Assembly: GCA_964396335.1 (NCBI GenBank)
Contig: CAYNEX010000022.1
Span: 1 to 26,604 of the forward strand
Direction of reading: 5' to 3'
Origin: ZC4RG30 sp964396335
GTDB lineage: Bacteria > Pseudomonadota > Gammaproteobacteria > Steroidobacterales > Steroidobacteraceae
DNA: 26,604 nt
The notes under the pieces: generated by a model
The model's input: the letters and a program-made list of their open reading frames with translations, nothing else
Databases searched by the model: none
What the model was told of the DNA's origin: nothing
Program-made: the position numbers and the translations under genes
Part shown: positions 14,663 to 22,418 of the stretch, piece by piece
How positions within the stretch are numbered: the stretch's first letter is position 1
Layout of the letters: each line of letters begins with the position of its first letter

Positions 14663-17149
14663 CTAGCCGGCAGCCTGACCCGGATACAGTTGCTGCACGG
14701 CAGGAAGCGCGTCGGAGGATTCCTCCGTCGAAGCGGAGGGATCACCGCCTTCCGTTTCGCCCCGGGGCAGTTCGTCGGGACCGGGCTCGGTGCTGTTGAA
14801 CAGCCGCGCCATCAGCGTCTCGATGTCCTCGCCCTCCGCCGGCACCAGCCCGCTGGCCAGCAGTTCGCGCTTCAGCTCTTCCTGCAGCGAGGCCGACACG
14901 GTGTCGTCCTTCGCATCCAGTTCGATGTCGCCGCCCTGGCGCTGACGCGCCACCGACGCCCAGGTGGGCAGGTCGCGGATGGCCTCGGCCAGCGGCACCG
15001 GGCGGCCGATGGCGAAACCCTGCGCGAAATCCACGCCCATGCCGGCCAGGCGCATGCGCACCTCGTCGGTCTCGACACATTCGGCCACCGACAGGAAACC
15101 GGCCGAACGCGCCAGGTGCGTCAGGCCCTGCACCATCGCCTCGGCGCGCGGATCCTTCAGCACGTCGCGCACGAACGAGCCGTCGATCTTCAGCATCGTC
15201 AGCGGCAGCGCGCGCAGGTCGGCCAGTGAAGAATGGCCGGTGCCGAAGTCATCCAGCGCGATGCGGCAGCCGAGGCTGCGCAGTTCGAACATCAGCTCTT
15301 CGGCGGCCTTCTGGTGCGGGATCACCTCGCTTTCGCAGAATTCGAAGCACAGCGCCTTCGGATCCACGCCGCTGTCCTTCACGTCGGCCAGCAGCTGCGC
15401 GCAGAAGGTCGGCTCGGCCAGCGACTGGCCGGAGATGTTGAGGGTCAGCACCACGTTGCCGCCTTCCAGCAGCGCGGCGCGCGACTTCAGCTGCGACAGC
15501 GTCTCGCGCACCACCCAGCCATCCACCGCCGGCATCAGGTTCAGGCGGCGGGCATCACCGAGGAAGCGGCCCGGGCCCGCCGGGTTGCCCTGCTCGTCCT
15601 GCACGCGCAGCAGCAGCTCGAAATGCGGCGTCGGATCGGAGCCGGCCGGCAATGGCGCGATCAGCTGTGCATGCAGGCTCAGGCGCCCGCCCTCCAGGAT
15701 CATCTGCACGGCGTCGGCATCGGCCTCGGGCACGCGCAGCAGGCCCACCTGCGTGACCATCGTGGTGTCGCCACCGGCCTGGTAACGCTCGACGCGGTTG
15801 CGGCCGCGGCGCTTGGCGGCGCGACAGGCCGATTCGGCCGCCGCCAGCACGATGCGCGGGTCGGCATCGGCCGATTCAAACGGCGCCACGCCCACGCTCA
15901 GCGAGGAATGCAGGTGCGCATCCTGGCTGGCGCCGAGGCTGGCCGGTGTCAGCGTGGCGATCGCGGTGCGCAGGCCTTCGGCGAATGCCAGCGCGTCGGC
16001 TTCGGCCGCCGGCAGCAGGATGGCGAATCGATCACCGGACATGCGCGCGGCCGCGCCACCCGGCGCCAGTCGCGTGCGGATCAGCTCGCCCAGCTTCACC
16101 AGCAGGCGGTCGCCCACCTGCATGCCATGGTTGTCATTGATCGCATGCAGCCGGTCGGCGTCGATGTAGAGGAAGGTCCACGGACCGGCCGGACGCTCGG
16201 CATGCAGCTGCTGCACGCGCGGTTCGAAGGCGTGGCGCGCAAAGAGACCAGTGAGCGCGTCATAGCGCGACTCGACCACCGCGGCGGCGCGGCGCGCCAG
16301 CAGGTCGGCCAGCAGGCCGTCGCGGCGACGGAATTCGGGTGCCTCGCGGCGGCGGAACAGCACCAGCACGGCACTGGCCTTGCCGGCCGGCGTGCGCACA
16401 GTGCTGACCAGCGCGCGCATCGGCAGGTCGAGGCCGGGCAGGCTGCCCGGCTCATTCAGCAGCAATGCTTCCTTGCCCAGCTGCGCCACCGACACCAGGT
16501 GGCGGTGCGCGCGCGCCAGCACGGCATTGCCCACCTCGCAGCCGGGGGACTTGGTCACCACCAGCACATTGCGCTCGGGCATCAACAGCGCCGCCATCTC
16601 GCACTTCAGGTGCCGGTTGACCTGGTCGAGCAGCATCGCGATGTCGCCACCGCAGGCGCCCTCGGAAGTGGACAGCAGCACCTGCAGGTCGGCATCGGCC
16701 TCGACCTCGAGCGCGGGGTCGGCGGAAGCATCGGCCCTGCCGGCGCCGGACAACTGCGCCTGCAGGAACAGTTCGCGCCGCAGGCACTCGATCACCGGCC
16801 GCAGCATCGCGTGCACATAGGAGAAGGTGCGCGGATCGCTCTCGGCCACGCGCCAGCGCACGCACAGCACGGCGCTGAGCGTGCGGTCGGCATCGCGCAG
16901 CCAGAACAGGTACACCGGTTCGTGGGCGCCCAGCTGCGCGCGCTCGCCGGGCTCGTCGTTCAGCAGCGCCAGCGTGGCGGCCTGTGCCACCAGCGAGGGC
17001 AGCTGCGGGTCGACGGTTTCATCACTGGTCCAGCGCAGCTCGCCATCGGGCTCGAAGATCGACAAGCCCGCGGCGCGGGGCAGCAGCGCAGCAACCAGCT
17101 GGCCGTAGGGCGCGAAGTCGGCGGAGAGGGCAGCCAGGTCCATTGACAT
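14663..17149 (-). CDS. c-di-GMP signalling protein with degenerate GGDEF and EAL domains
   Basis: An 828-residue cytoplasmic protein without a signal or membrane helices. The N-terminal part (1 to about 285) shows a GAF-like pattern at about 150-275. A GGDEF-type fold follows (about 290-450), but the signature is SGDRF (371-375), so cyclase activity is unlikely. The EAL domain (about 480-735) has ELL (511-513) in place of EAL. It keeps the Asn of NISGQ, DDFGTG (633-638), the Lys of KIDGSF, the Glu of VAECVET and the Gln of DFAQGF, so phosphodiesterase activity is possible. The acidic Glu/Ser/Pro-rich tail (about 745-828) is low complexity. Its state resembles receptor-type proteins such as FimX; a pure c-di-GMP sensor is an alternative. 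Confidence 0.9.
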   Translation of the reverse strand: MSMDLAALSADFAPYGQLVAALLPRAAGLSIFEPDGELRWTSDETVDPQLPSLVAQAATLALLNDEPGERAQLGAHEPVYLFWLRDADRTLSAVLCVRWRVAESDPRTFSYVHAMLRPVIECLRRELFLQAQLSGAGRADASADPALEVEADADLQVLLSTSEGACGGDIAMLLDQVNRHLKCEMAALLMPERNVLVVTKSPGCEVGNAVLARAHRHLVSVAQLGKEALLLNEPGSLPGLDLPMRALVSTVRTPAGKASAVLVLFRRREAPEFRRRDGLLADLLARRAAAVVESRYDALTGLFARHAFEPRVQQLHAERPAGPWTFLYIDADRLHAINDNHGMQVGDRLLVKLGELIRTRLAPGGAAARMSGDRFAILLPAAEADALAFAEGLRTAIATLTPASLGASQDAHLHSSLSVGVAPFESADADPRIVLAAAESACRAAKRRGRNRVERYQAGGDTTMVTQVGLLRVPEADADAVQMILEGGRLSLHAQLIAPLPAGSDPTPHFELLLRVQDEQGNPAGPGRFLGDARRLNLMPAVDGWVVRETLSQLKSRAALLEGGNVVLTLNISGQSLAEPTFCAQLLADVKDSGVDPKALCFEFCESEVIPHQKAAEELMFELRSLGCRIALDDFGTGHSSLADLRALPLTMLKIDGSFVRDVLKDPRAEAMVQGLTHLARSAGFLSVAECVETDEVRMRLAGMGVDFAQGFAIGRPVPLAEAIRDLPTWASVARQRQGGDIELDAKDDTVSASLQEELKRELLASGLVPAEGEDIETLMARLFNSTEPGPDELPRGETEGGDPSASTEESSDALPAVQQLYPGQAAG

Positions 17150-17280
17150 GGCCGCAGCATGACTTAATCAACTCAGGGAATGGATGACCGAGTTGGCAGA
17201 TTGCGCGTCGTGGATCCGGCAACAAGGAGCCGGAAAAACCAGACCGGACGGAACCGGCGGCGGCGTTTGCCGGCAGCGGT
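17150..17280. other. Intergenic gap between envC and the GGDEF/EAL gene
   Basis: This 131-nt stretch follows envC and precedes the GGDEF/EAL start on the minus strand. It contains one perfect 6-bp inverted repeat, TCCGGC and GCCGGA (17215-17220 and 17229-17234), and a TTTTT run on the minus strand next to it. The T-run lies before that stem in the minus direction, so this is not a regular terminator of envC. No gene is seen. Confidence 0.5.
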
Positions 17281-18456
17281 TCAGCGCGCCGGCGGGGCAG
17301 CGGAGCGGAACCAGGGACGCGGGTCGACCGGGGTTCCATGCCGCAGCTCGAAATACAGCCCGGGCTGGCTGCGACCACCGGTGTCTCCGGCGGTGCCGAT
17401 GACCTGCCGGCCTTTCACCACATCGCCAGGCTGCACGTAGATCTCGCCGAGGTGGCCGTACAGGGTCCAGTAGGACTTGCCGCCTTCCTTGCCGTGGTCG
17501 AGGATGACCATCTGCCCACGCAGGCCGATCCAGTCGGCGAAGATCACCCGGCCTTCGTGCACGGCCGTGACGTCGGCGCCGCGATTGGTGTCGATTTCGA
17601 TGTAATTGGCGCGACCCAGCCCCGGTACTGTTGCACCGTAGTTCACAGACAACTTGCCGGCCACGGGCCAATGCAGGCTGCTGCGGGTCTTGCCGAATGG
17701 CGCATTCGGGTCATACGGCAGCGTCCGGGTGGCCTGCTCGAGACGGGCGATCAGCTTCTCGTACTCGGTCTTCTGCTGCTGCAGGCGCCTTAATTGTGCG
17801 TTGCGATCAGCCGCCTCCTTCTCGAGGCTCGCCAGCACCTGGCCACGCTTCTTGCGGGCCGAGTCCAGCTCCGCCAGGCGATTCTTCTGCTGCGCTTCCA
17901 GTTCCGCCAGACGGTCGTCTTCTGCCTGGATCTCGGCGGTTAATTGCTCGATCCGGGCCACATCCTCGCGGATCTTCGCGATCTGCTCCGCCCGCGCGCG
18001 CCCCAGGTAACCGTAATACGTCAGCGTGCGACTGATCTCGGAAGGACTGCGCTGGTTCAGCAGCAGCTTCAGCGGCTCGTTGCGCCCCATCAGGTGGGCG
18101 GCCCGCAGCTGCTCCTCGAGGGATTGCTCGGTGCGGCGGCGGTCGGCCTCGCGCTCGGCGCGCTCGGCCTCCAGCTTCTTGCGTGCCGCGGCCCGCTCGG
18201 AGCGCTCGGCGCGCAGCCGGGTCAGCTCGCCCTGCACCTTCGAGACCGCCCGTTCCGAATCGCGCAGCTCGCGCGACAGGCGGTCCTTCTCTTTTGCATC
18301 CTGCTGGACCTGCTTCTGCACCCGCTGGATGCGTTCGTTCAGCGCCTTGAGCTCCGCCTGGGCCTTGGCGGGGTCGGTGGGCTGCGCCGCCGGCAGCGCC
18401 AGGGCCATGCCCAGCGCGACCAGCAGGAAGGCGGTGCCGCGAAGCCGTGGTGACAT
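17281..18456 (-). CDS. envC: EnvC-type amidase activator (degenerate LytM/M23 domain)
   Basis: A 391-residue exported protein. A signal peptide (1 to about 24) is followed by long coiled coils (about 28-125 and 155-245) and a C-terminal LytM domain (about 258-388). The zinc site is broken: the usual His-x-Gly-x-Asp is replaced around NYIEID (284-289), and the final His-x-His is replaced by LYF (367-369), while H335 in LYGH remains. E. coli EnvC has the same loss and does not cut peptidoglycan itself; it activates the amidases AmiA and AmiB at the septum under FtsEX control. It is divergent from the rhodanese gene with 45 nt between. Confidence 0.92.
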   Translation of the reverse strand: MSPRLRGTAFLLVALGMALALPAAQPTDPAKAQAELKALNERIQRVQKQVQQDAKEKDRLSRELRDSERAVSKVQGELTRLRAERSERAAARKKLEAERAEREADRRRTEQSLEEQLRAAHLMGRNEPLKLLLNQRSPSEISRTLTYYGYLGRARAEQIAKIREDVARIEQLTAEIQAEDDRLAELEAQQKNRLAELDSARKKRGQVLASLEKEAADRNAQLRRLQQQKTEYEKLIARLEQATRTLPYDPNAPFGKTRSSLHWPVAGKLSVNYGATVPGLGRANYIEIDTNRGADVTAVHEGRVIFADWIGLRGQMVILDHGKEGGKSYWTLYGHLGEIYVQPGDVVKGRQVIGTAGDTGGRSQPGLYFELRHGTPVDPRPWFRSAAPPAR

Positions 18457-18483
18457 GGGCCAAGTCTAGCCTGAAGGGACCGC

Positions 18484-18489
18484 TATAAT
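18484..18489 (+). promoter_or_regulatory. Perfect -10 box for the rhodanese-grxC-secB-gpsA cluster
   Basis: TATAAT matches the consensus exactly and lies 12 nt before the ATG of the rhodanese gene. The -35 position (CAAGTC at 17-nt spacing) is poor. The predicted transcript would have a leader of about 6 nt or less and no ribosome site. It lies in the 45-nt divergent gap with envC. Confidence 0.6.
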
Positions 18490-18501
18490 GCCGCCCCTCT
18501 C

Positions 18502-18921
18502 ATGCGCCTCCTTGAATACATCACCCTGCACCCGTACCTGTCGGGTCTGACCATTGCGATGGCCCTGGCCGTGCTCGCCTTCGAGCTGCGTCACCGCCGG
18601 CTCAGCTATGCCGCCATCAGCACCCAACAGGCCATCCAGCTGATGAACCAGGGGGCGCCGGTCTATGACCTGCGTTCCGCCGAGGACTTCGCAGCCGGCC
18701 ACATCAACGGCGCCCGCCACCTGGCGCCCGCTGCGCAGCCGAATGCGGCCGAGCAGCTGAAGAAGTTCCGCGACCGCCTGCTGCTGCTGGTGTGCGAGGA
18801 CGGCTCGCGTGCCGCCACACTGACCCGCACGCTGCATGCCGCCGGCTTCACCAAGGTGTTCAACCTGCAGGGTGGCCTGAAGACCTGGCGCGCCGAGGGC
18901 CTGCCGCTGAAGCGGGGCTGA
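18502..18921 (+). CDS. Membrane-anchored rhodanese-like sulfurtransferase
   Basis: A 139-residue protein with one N-terminal membrane helix (about 10-27) followed by a rhodanese domain facing the cytoplasm. VYDLRSAEDFAAGHINGA is the conserved first half; D56 and the active-site C98 in VCEDGSRA are present, and GGLKTWRAEGLP closes the domain. It resembles the E. coli YibN type, which sits in the same place upstream of grxC-secB-gpsA. It probably handles sulfur transfer at the membrane, but the substrate is unknown. The ATG has no ribosome site and is close to a perfect TATAAT box. grxC follows after 5 nt. Confidence 0.92.
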   Translation: MRLLEYITLHPYLSGLTIAMALAVLAFELRHRRLSYAAISTQQAIQLMNQGAPVYDLRSAEDFAAGHINGARHLAPAAQPNAAEQLKKFRDRLLLLVCEDGSRAATLTRTLHAAGFTKVFNLQGGLKTWRAEGLPLKRG

Positions 18922-18926
18922 TCGAG

Positions 18927-19190
18927 ATGTCGAGCACCGAACCCAAGGTCCTGATGTACACCACCGCGTGGTGTCCGTACTGCAACCGCGCCCGTGCCCT
19001 GTTCCAGCAGAAGGGCGTGGCCTACAAGGACATCGACGTGGAACAGGTCGAAGGTGCGCGCGATGAGATGCGCGCGCGCAGCGGCCGCAACACCGTTCCG
19101 CAGATATTCGTCGGCGAGCTGCATCTGGGCGGCTATGACGACACCCGAGCCCTCGACCAGAAGGGCGAGCTCGACAAGCTGCTGGCCTGA
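18927..19190 (+). CDS. grxC: Glutaredoxin 3
   Basis: An 87-residue glutaredoxin, about the usual length for GrxC. The dithiol active site is CPYC (16-19) in TTAWCPYCNRA, the cis-proline loop is TVPQIF, and GGYDD binds glutathione. It reduces disulfides and mixed glutathione disulfides in the cytoplasm. The ATG at 18927 follows the rhodanese stop by 5 nt; the longer open frame overlaps the rhodanese gene and is rejected. Its place between a rhodanese gene and secB is the conserved gammaproteobacterial order. Confidence 0.96.
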   Translation: MSSTEPKVLMYTTAWCPYCNRARALFQQKGVAYKDIDVEQVEGARDEMRARSGRNTVPQIFVGELHLGGYDDTRALDQKGELDKLLA

Positions 19191-19244
19191 AAGCCAGCCG
19201 CCCCGGGCCTTTTTCACGACTACGACCGACAGAGGATCATCAAG

Positions 19245-19742
19245 ATGGCCGACGAAACCAACGCCGCCGCCAATGGCGCCGACAACCAGGCCCAGCAGCC
19301 GAACCTGGCCCTGCAGGGCGTCTACCTGAAGGACTGCTCGTACGAGGCGCCGCTGGGCCCGCGTACCGAAGGCAACTGGCAGCCGCAGATCAACCTCGAC
19401 CTGGCCACCACCAGCAACCCGATCCAGGGCGACCTGCGTGAAGTGGTGCTGACCGTGACCGTGTCGGCCAAGCAGAACGACAAGACGCTGTTCCTGGTCG
19501 AAGTGAAGCAGGCCGGCGCCTTCCTGATGCAGAACCTGTCCGAAGAGGACACCAAGCGCGCCATCGCCAGCCTGTGCCCGAGCGTGCTGTTCCCGTACGC
19601 CCGCGCGATGGTCTCGCAGCTGGTGTCGCAGGGCGGCTTCCCGCAGCTGCTGCTGCCGCCGGTGAACTTCGATGCGCTGTACCTGAACGCGCAGGCGCAG
19701 TCGGTGCAGCAGCAGCCGCAGCAGCAGCCCCTGCCGAACTGA
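19245..19742 (+). CDS. secB: Protein-export chaperone SecB
   Basis: A 165-residue SecB, a tetrameric chaperone that keeps preproteins unfolded and passes them to SecA. Recognisable segments are VYLKDCSYEAP near residue 27, QPQINLDL, the strand LFLVEVKQAGAF and the SVLFPYARAMVSQLVSQGGFPQL block with LPPVNFDALY. The N-terminal Ala/Asn/Gln region and the Gln/Pro-rich C-terminus are variable in the family. A GAGG ribosome site lies 9 nt before the ATG. gpsA follows after 14 nt. Confidence 0.98.
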   Translation: MADETNAAANGADNQAQQPNLALQGVYLKDCSYEAPLGPRTEGNWQPQINLDLATTSNPIQGDLREVVLTVTVSAKQNDKTLFLVEVKQAGAFLMQNLSEEDTKRAIASLCPSVLFPYARAMVSQLVSQGGFPQLLLPPVNFDALYLNAQAQSVQQQPQQQPLPN

Positions 19743-19756
19743 AGCGTCCTGCACGC

Positions 19757-20758
19757 GTGATTGCGCCGATCGCCGTTCTCGGCAGCGGCTCCTGGGGCAC
19801 TGCGCTCGCGATCCAGTTCGCGCGCGCAGGCAAGCCCACGCACCTGTGGGGCCGCGATGCCGGCCAGCGCGCCGCCATGCGGGCGGCGCGGGTGAATGCG
19901 CGTTATCTGCCCGATGCGCGCTTTCCCGACAACCTGACCATCGCCGACTCGCTCGAAGAAGCCCTCACCGGCGTCAGTGACGTGGTGGTGGCAGTGCCCA
20001 GCAGCGGCTTCCGGCCGCTGCTCACCGAGCTGCGCGAACGGCTGCCGCCGTCGGTATGCGTGGCCTGGGCCACCAAGGGTTTCGAACTGGACACCGGCCT
20101 GCTGCCGCACCAGGTGGCACGCAGCGTGTTCGGCGAACACACGACCATGGGCGTGCTGTCCGGACCGACCTTCGCGAAGGAAGTCGGTGCCGGCCTGCCC
20201 ACCGCGATGGTGGTGGCTTCCACCGACCAGGACTTTGCGATGCGCATCGCCGAGGACCTGGCCTCACCCAGCTTCCGCACCTATGTCTCCACCGACATCG
20301 TCGGCGTGGAGATCGGTGGCGCGGTGAAGAACGTGCTCGCCGTCGGCGCGGGACTGTCCGACGGCCTGGGTTTCGGCGCCAACATGCGTGTCGCGCTGAT
20401 CACCGGCGGGCTGAACGAGATGCGTCGCCTGGGCCTTGCGCTGGGCGCACGCGAACGCACCTTCATGGGACTGGCAGGACTGGGCGATCTGGTGCTGACC
20501 TGCACCGACGACCAGTCGCGCAACCGTCGCTGTGGCCTGGCCATTGCGCGCGGACTTTCGGTCGATGACGCCATGCGCGAGATCGGCCAGGTGGTCGAAG
20601 GCTGGCATGCCGCGCGCGTGCTGCGCGGCGTGGCGCACCGGCTGCAGCTGGACCTGCCGATCTGCGAGGCCATCTGCCGCATCCTGTTTGATGGGGCGGA
20701 TGCCATGCAGGTGATGCGCGAGCTGATGTCGCGTCCGCCGCAGGCGGAGTTCGAGTAG
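19757..20758 (+). CDS. gpsA: Glycerol-3-phosphate dehydrogenase [NAD(P)+]
   Basis: A 333-residue enzyme that reduces dihydroxyacetone phosphate to sn-glycerol 3-phosphate for phospholipid synthesis. The dinucleotide motif GSGSWG is at residues 9-14, SGPTFAKEV follows at about 135-143, and the catalytic lysine is K191 in GGAVKNVLAVGAG. GLAGLGDLVLTCT and SRNR are also present. I chose the GTG at 19757, 14 nt after secB, because it puts the Rossmann strand at the N-terminus; the longer open frame from 19574 overlaps most of the end of secB. The ribosome site is weak, suggesting coupling to secB. Confidence 0.95.
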   Translation: MIAPIAVLGSGSWGTALAIQFARAGKPTHLWGRDAGQRAAMRAARVNARYLPDARFPDNLTIADSLEEALTGVSDVVVAVPSSGFRPLLTELRERLPPSVCVAWATKGFELDTGLLPHQVARSVFGEHTTMGVLSGPTFAKEVGAGLPTAMVVASTDQDFAMRIAEDLASPSFRTYVSTDIVGVEIGGAVKNVLAVGAGLSDGLGFGANMRVALITGGLNEMRRLGLALGARERTFMGLAGLGDLVLTCTDDQSRNRRCGLAIARGLSVDDAMREIGQVVEGWHAARVLRGVAHRLQLDLPICEAICRILFDGADAMQVMRELMSRPPQAEFE

Positions 20759-20821
20759 GGTTTGTCGATCCGCGGCGCCGCTGATGCCGCGCTGTCTTCA
20801 TTGCAGGGCAAGGAGCCGACC

Positions 20822-21514
20822 ATGACGCATCGTTCCCGTTTCAATCCGCTGCTGCTTGGCACCGCTTCAGTTGCGCTGCTGTGTGCGTCGGCTGCCGCCA
20901 GCGCCGCCGGGCCGGGCTTTTACGTGGCCGGTACCTTCGGCCAGTCAACGGCCGACATCAGCAGCAGCGACAAGAACGCGCTGGACCAGACCCTGATCGC
21001 GACCTGGGGCGACCTGGGATACGACGTGGTGTCGGGCCGTTCGGACCTGGACAAGAAGAGCAGTGGTTATGAACTGGCGGTGGGCTACCAGTTCTCGCCC
21101 TATCTCGCGGTTGAAGCCGCCTACATCGACCTCGGCGAAGCGAAGTACGAATTCGATGGCCGTCTCGACGACGGCACTGGACCTGTGGACTCCGATGCCG
21201 ACATCGACGTCGGCGTGAAGGGTCCGGCGCTGTCGCTGGTCGGCATCTGGCCGGTCAACGAGAAGATCTCGCTGGATGCGCGCGCCGGCGCCCTGTTCGG
21301 CAAGTCACGCGCGAAGATCGAGCTGGAGATCGACGATGTGTCCGAGTGGACCAGCGAGAAGGACTCGAAAACCTCGCTGCTGTTCGGCATGGGCGCCAGC
21401 TGGGCATATACGGAACAGCTGTCGTTCCGCATCGGCTATACGCATTTTGCCGATGCGGTGTTTGATGAATACAGCGTGGGGCGGTTTTCGCTGGGCGTGA
21501 AGTTCGCGTTCTGA
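20822..21514 (+). CDS. Outer-membrane beta-barrel protein (OmpA/OmpW-like porin fold)
   Basis: A 230-residue exported protein. A signal peptide covers residues 1 to about 29 (ending in ASAASAA-like small residues), and the mature protein starts near GPGFYVAGTFG. Alternating hydrophobic and polar stretches, YELAVGYQFSPYLAVEAAYIDLG, SLVGIWPVN, LLFGMGASWAYTEQ and FRIGYTHF, suggest eight strands. The C-terminus is VKFAF, the terminal phenylalanine typical of BAM substrates. Acidic loops (residues about 40-55 and 115-135) could be surface exposed. A strong AAGGAG ribosome site fixes the start. The function is unknown, and its 3' end forms a hairpin with the convergent gene. Confidence 0.88.
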   Translation: MTHRSRFNPLLLGTASVALLCASAAASAAGPGFYVAGTFGQSTADISSSDKNALDQTLIATWGDLGYDVVSGRSDLDKKSSGYELAVGYQFSPYLAVEAAYIDLGEAKYEFDGRLDDGTGPVDSDADIDVGVKGPALSLVGIWPVNEKISLDARAGALFGKSRAKIELEIDDVSEWTSEKDSKTSLLFGMGASWAYTEQLSFRIGYTHFADAVFDEYSVGRFSLGVKFAF

Positions 21515-21531
21515 GCAGAGGGCTCAACGCG
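21505..21531. terminator. Hairpin spanning the convergent stops of the barrel protein and exported orphan
   Basis: CGCGT (21505-21509) pairs with ACGCG (21527-21531) and, after a 2-nt bulge, TGAGC (21512-21516) pairs with GCTCA (21522-21526) around an AGAGG loop. The stem uses both stop codons. No T-run follows on either strand, so it is a possible but weak bidirectional terminator. Confidence 0.4.
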
Positions 21532-22285
21532 CGCGAAGCTCGTGGTAGCGCTGCTCCACGAGCGCCATCAGATCACCGCCTGATCCGGCTGGTCGACCGG
21601 TCCTGGCCAGCAGTCGGCGAGTCGCCTCGGCTGGCGAGACTTCCTCGAAACCATCGGGGATCACGAACAGCGAAGCATCCGGCTCACCACGCCGGATGTT
21701 TTCAACCTGCTCGGTCTTGACGATGGTGTCGCCGACCTTCCATGTCGTCCTGACGGCAATGCATCCCAGGTCCGGCGCCAGCCAGCGCTCCGAAGAAACC
21801 GCCAGGCCCGAACTGGCGGGCTGGCGCACATCCTGGATGGCGGGGTAGCCGTCGACCTCACGGCGGATGGCGCCATCCTCCAGGCCGCAGTTCCACTTCG
21901 CCGCAGGCCGGACGCCGACGCCTGCATCTGCCGGTAGCGGCATGGAGGTGACGGTGCGGGTCTCCATCATCAGCATCGCACGGCGGCGGGACTGGGCGTC
22001 TTCGATGAGGCGTACTTCGATGCGCCCCTCACCGCCGGCATTCTGGTTGCGGATCTCCGCAGTGGATCCATCGCCGCGAATCGCCCGGAGCGAGCGCTCC
22101 GTACCGAGCGCGGTTCCATCCGTGGGACTGAAGTCGCGGGTGACGACCTCGAAGGTCATCGGGGGCAGCGCGCCATTGCTGTAGGTCTGGGCGTGAGTGA
22201 GCGTGGTTGCGCCCGAGAGCGTTGCGCCCGCCGAGAGGCACATCAGGATGCTTGTGACGATGCCACTTCTCTGGATGCACTGCAT
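21524..22285 (-). CDS. Exported protein of unknown function, 253 residues
   Basis: A signal peptide covers residues 1 to about 33 (MQCIQRSGIVTSILMCLS... ending THAQ). The mature part is predicted to be beta-rich, with two cysteines, C133 (WNCGL) and C175 (LGCIA), that could form a disulfide. The C-terminal pattern LGCIAVRTTW, then TEQVENI, then EPDASLFVIPDGFEEVSP looks like a group of exported proteins of unknown function seen in several phyla; this is from memory of the pattern, not a search. An AGGGAG ribosome site precedes the ATG. It converges with the beta-barrel gene. A 10-bp inverted repeat lies just upstream. Confidence 0.8.
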   Translation of the reverse strand: MQCIQRSGIVTSILMCLSAGATLSGATTLTHAQTYSNGALPPMTFEVVTRDFSPTDGTALGTERSLRAIRGDGSTAEIRNQNAGGEGRIEVRLIEDAQSRRRAMLMMETRTVTSMPLPADAGVGVRPAAKWNCGLEDGAIRREVDGYPAIQDVRQPASSGLAVSSERWLAPDLGCIAVRTTWKVGDTIVKTEQVENIRRGEPDASLFVIPDGFEEVSPAEATRRLLARTGRPAGSGGDLMALVEQRYHELRAR

Positions 22286-22310
22286 CGGGCGCTCCCTGCG
22301 ATGCGGAATT

Positions 22311-22340
22311 CAGCGACCGATGCTGCAGCCTCGGTCGCTG
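22311..22340. repeat. 10-bp perfect inverted repeat upstream of the exported orphan
   Basis: CAGCGACCGA (22311-22320) and TCGGTCGCTG (22331-22340) are perfect complements separated by 10 nt that contain CTGCAG. The element lies 26-55 nt before the start of the minus-strand gene at 22285. It overlaps a weak promoter-like pair (TTGACG at 22343-22348 and CAGCAT at 17-nt spacing). An operator or a leader hairpin are both possible. Confidence 0.6.
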
Positions 22341-22418
22341 CTCGTCAACTGCCGCGGCACCGACAACAGCGGCATGTCGTGTGTTGACACCATGATTTCC
22401 GCGTCCTAGCGTGAGCCA

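Noticed and set aside
15233..17146. Plus-strand open frame of 637 codons opposite the GGDEF/EAL gene
   Set aside because: Mirror frame of a gene with clear domains; the composition (Gln/His/Arg-rich) is typical of antisense shadows.
17215..17234. 6-bp inverted repeat next to a TTTTT run as envC terminator
   Set aside because: In the transcribed (minus) direction the T-run comes before the stem, so it does not have terminator order.
19574..19756. Longer gpsA starting inside secB
   Set aside because: It would add 61 Ala-rich residues before the NAD-binding motif and overlap the end of secB; a GTG after secB fits the family length.
22384..22412. Promoter with perfect TTGACA on the plus strand
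   Set aside because: The -10 at 17-nt spacing is TAGCGT (3 of 6) and no credible gene follows, so it is not listed as a promoter.
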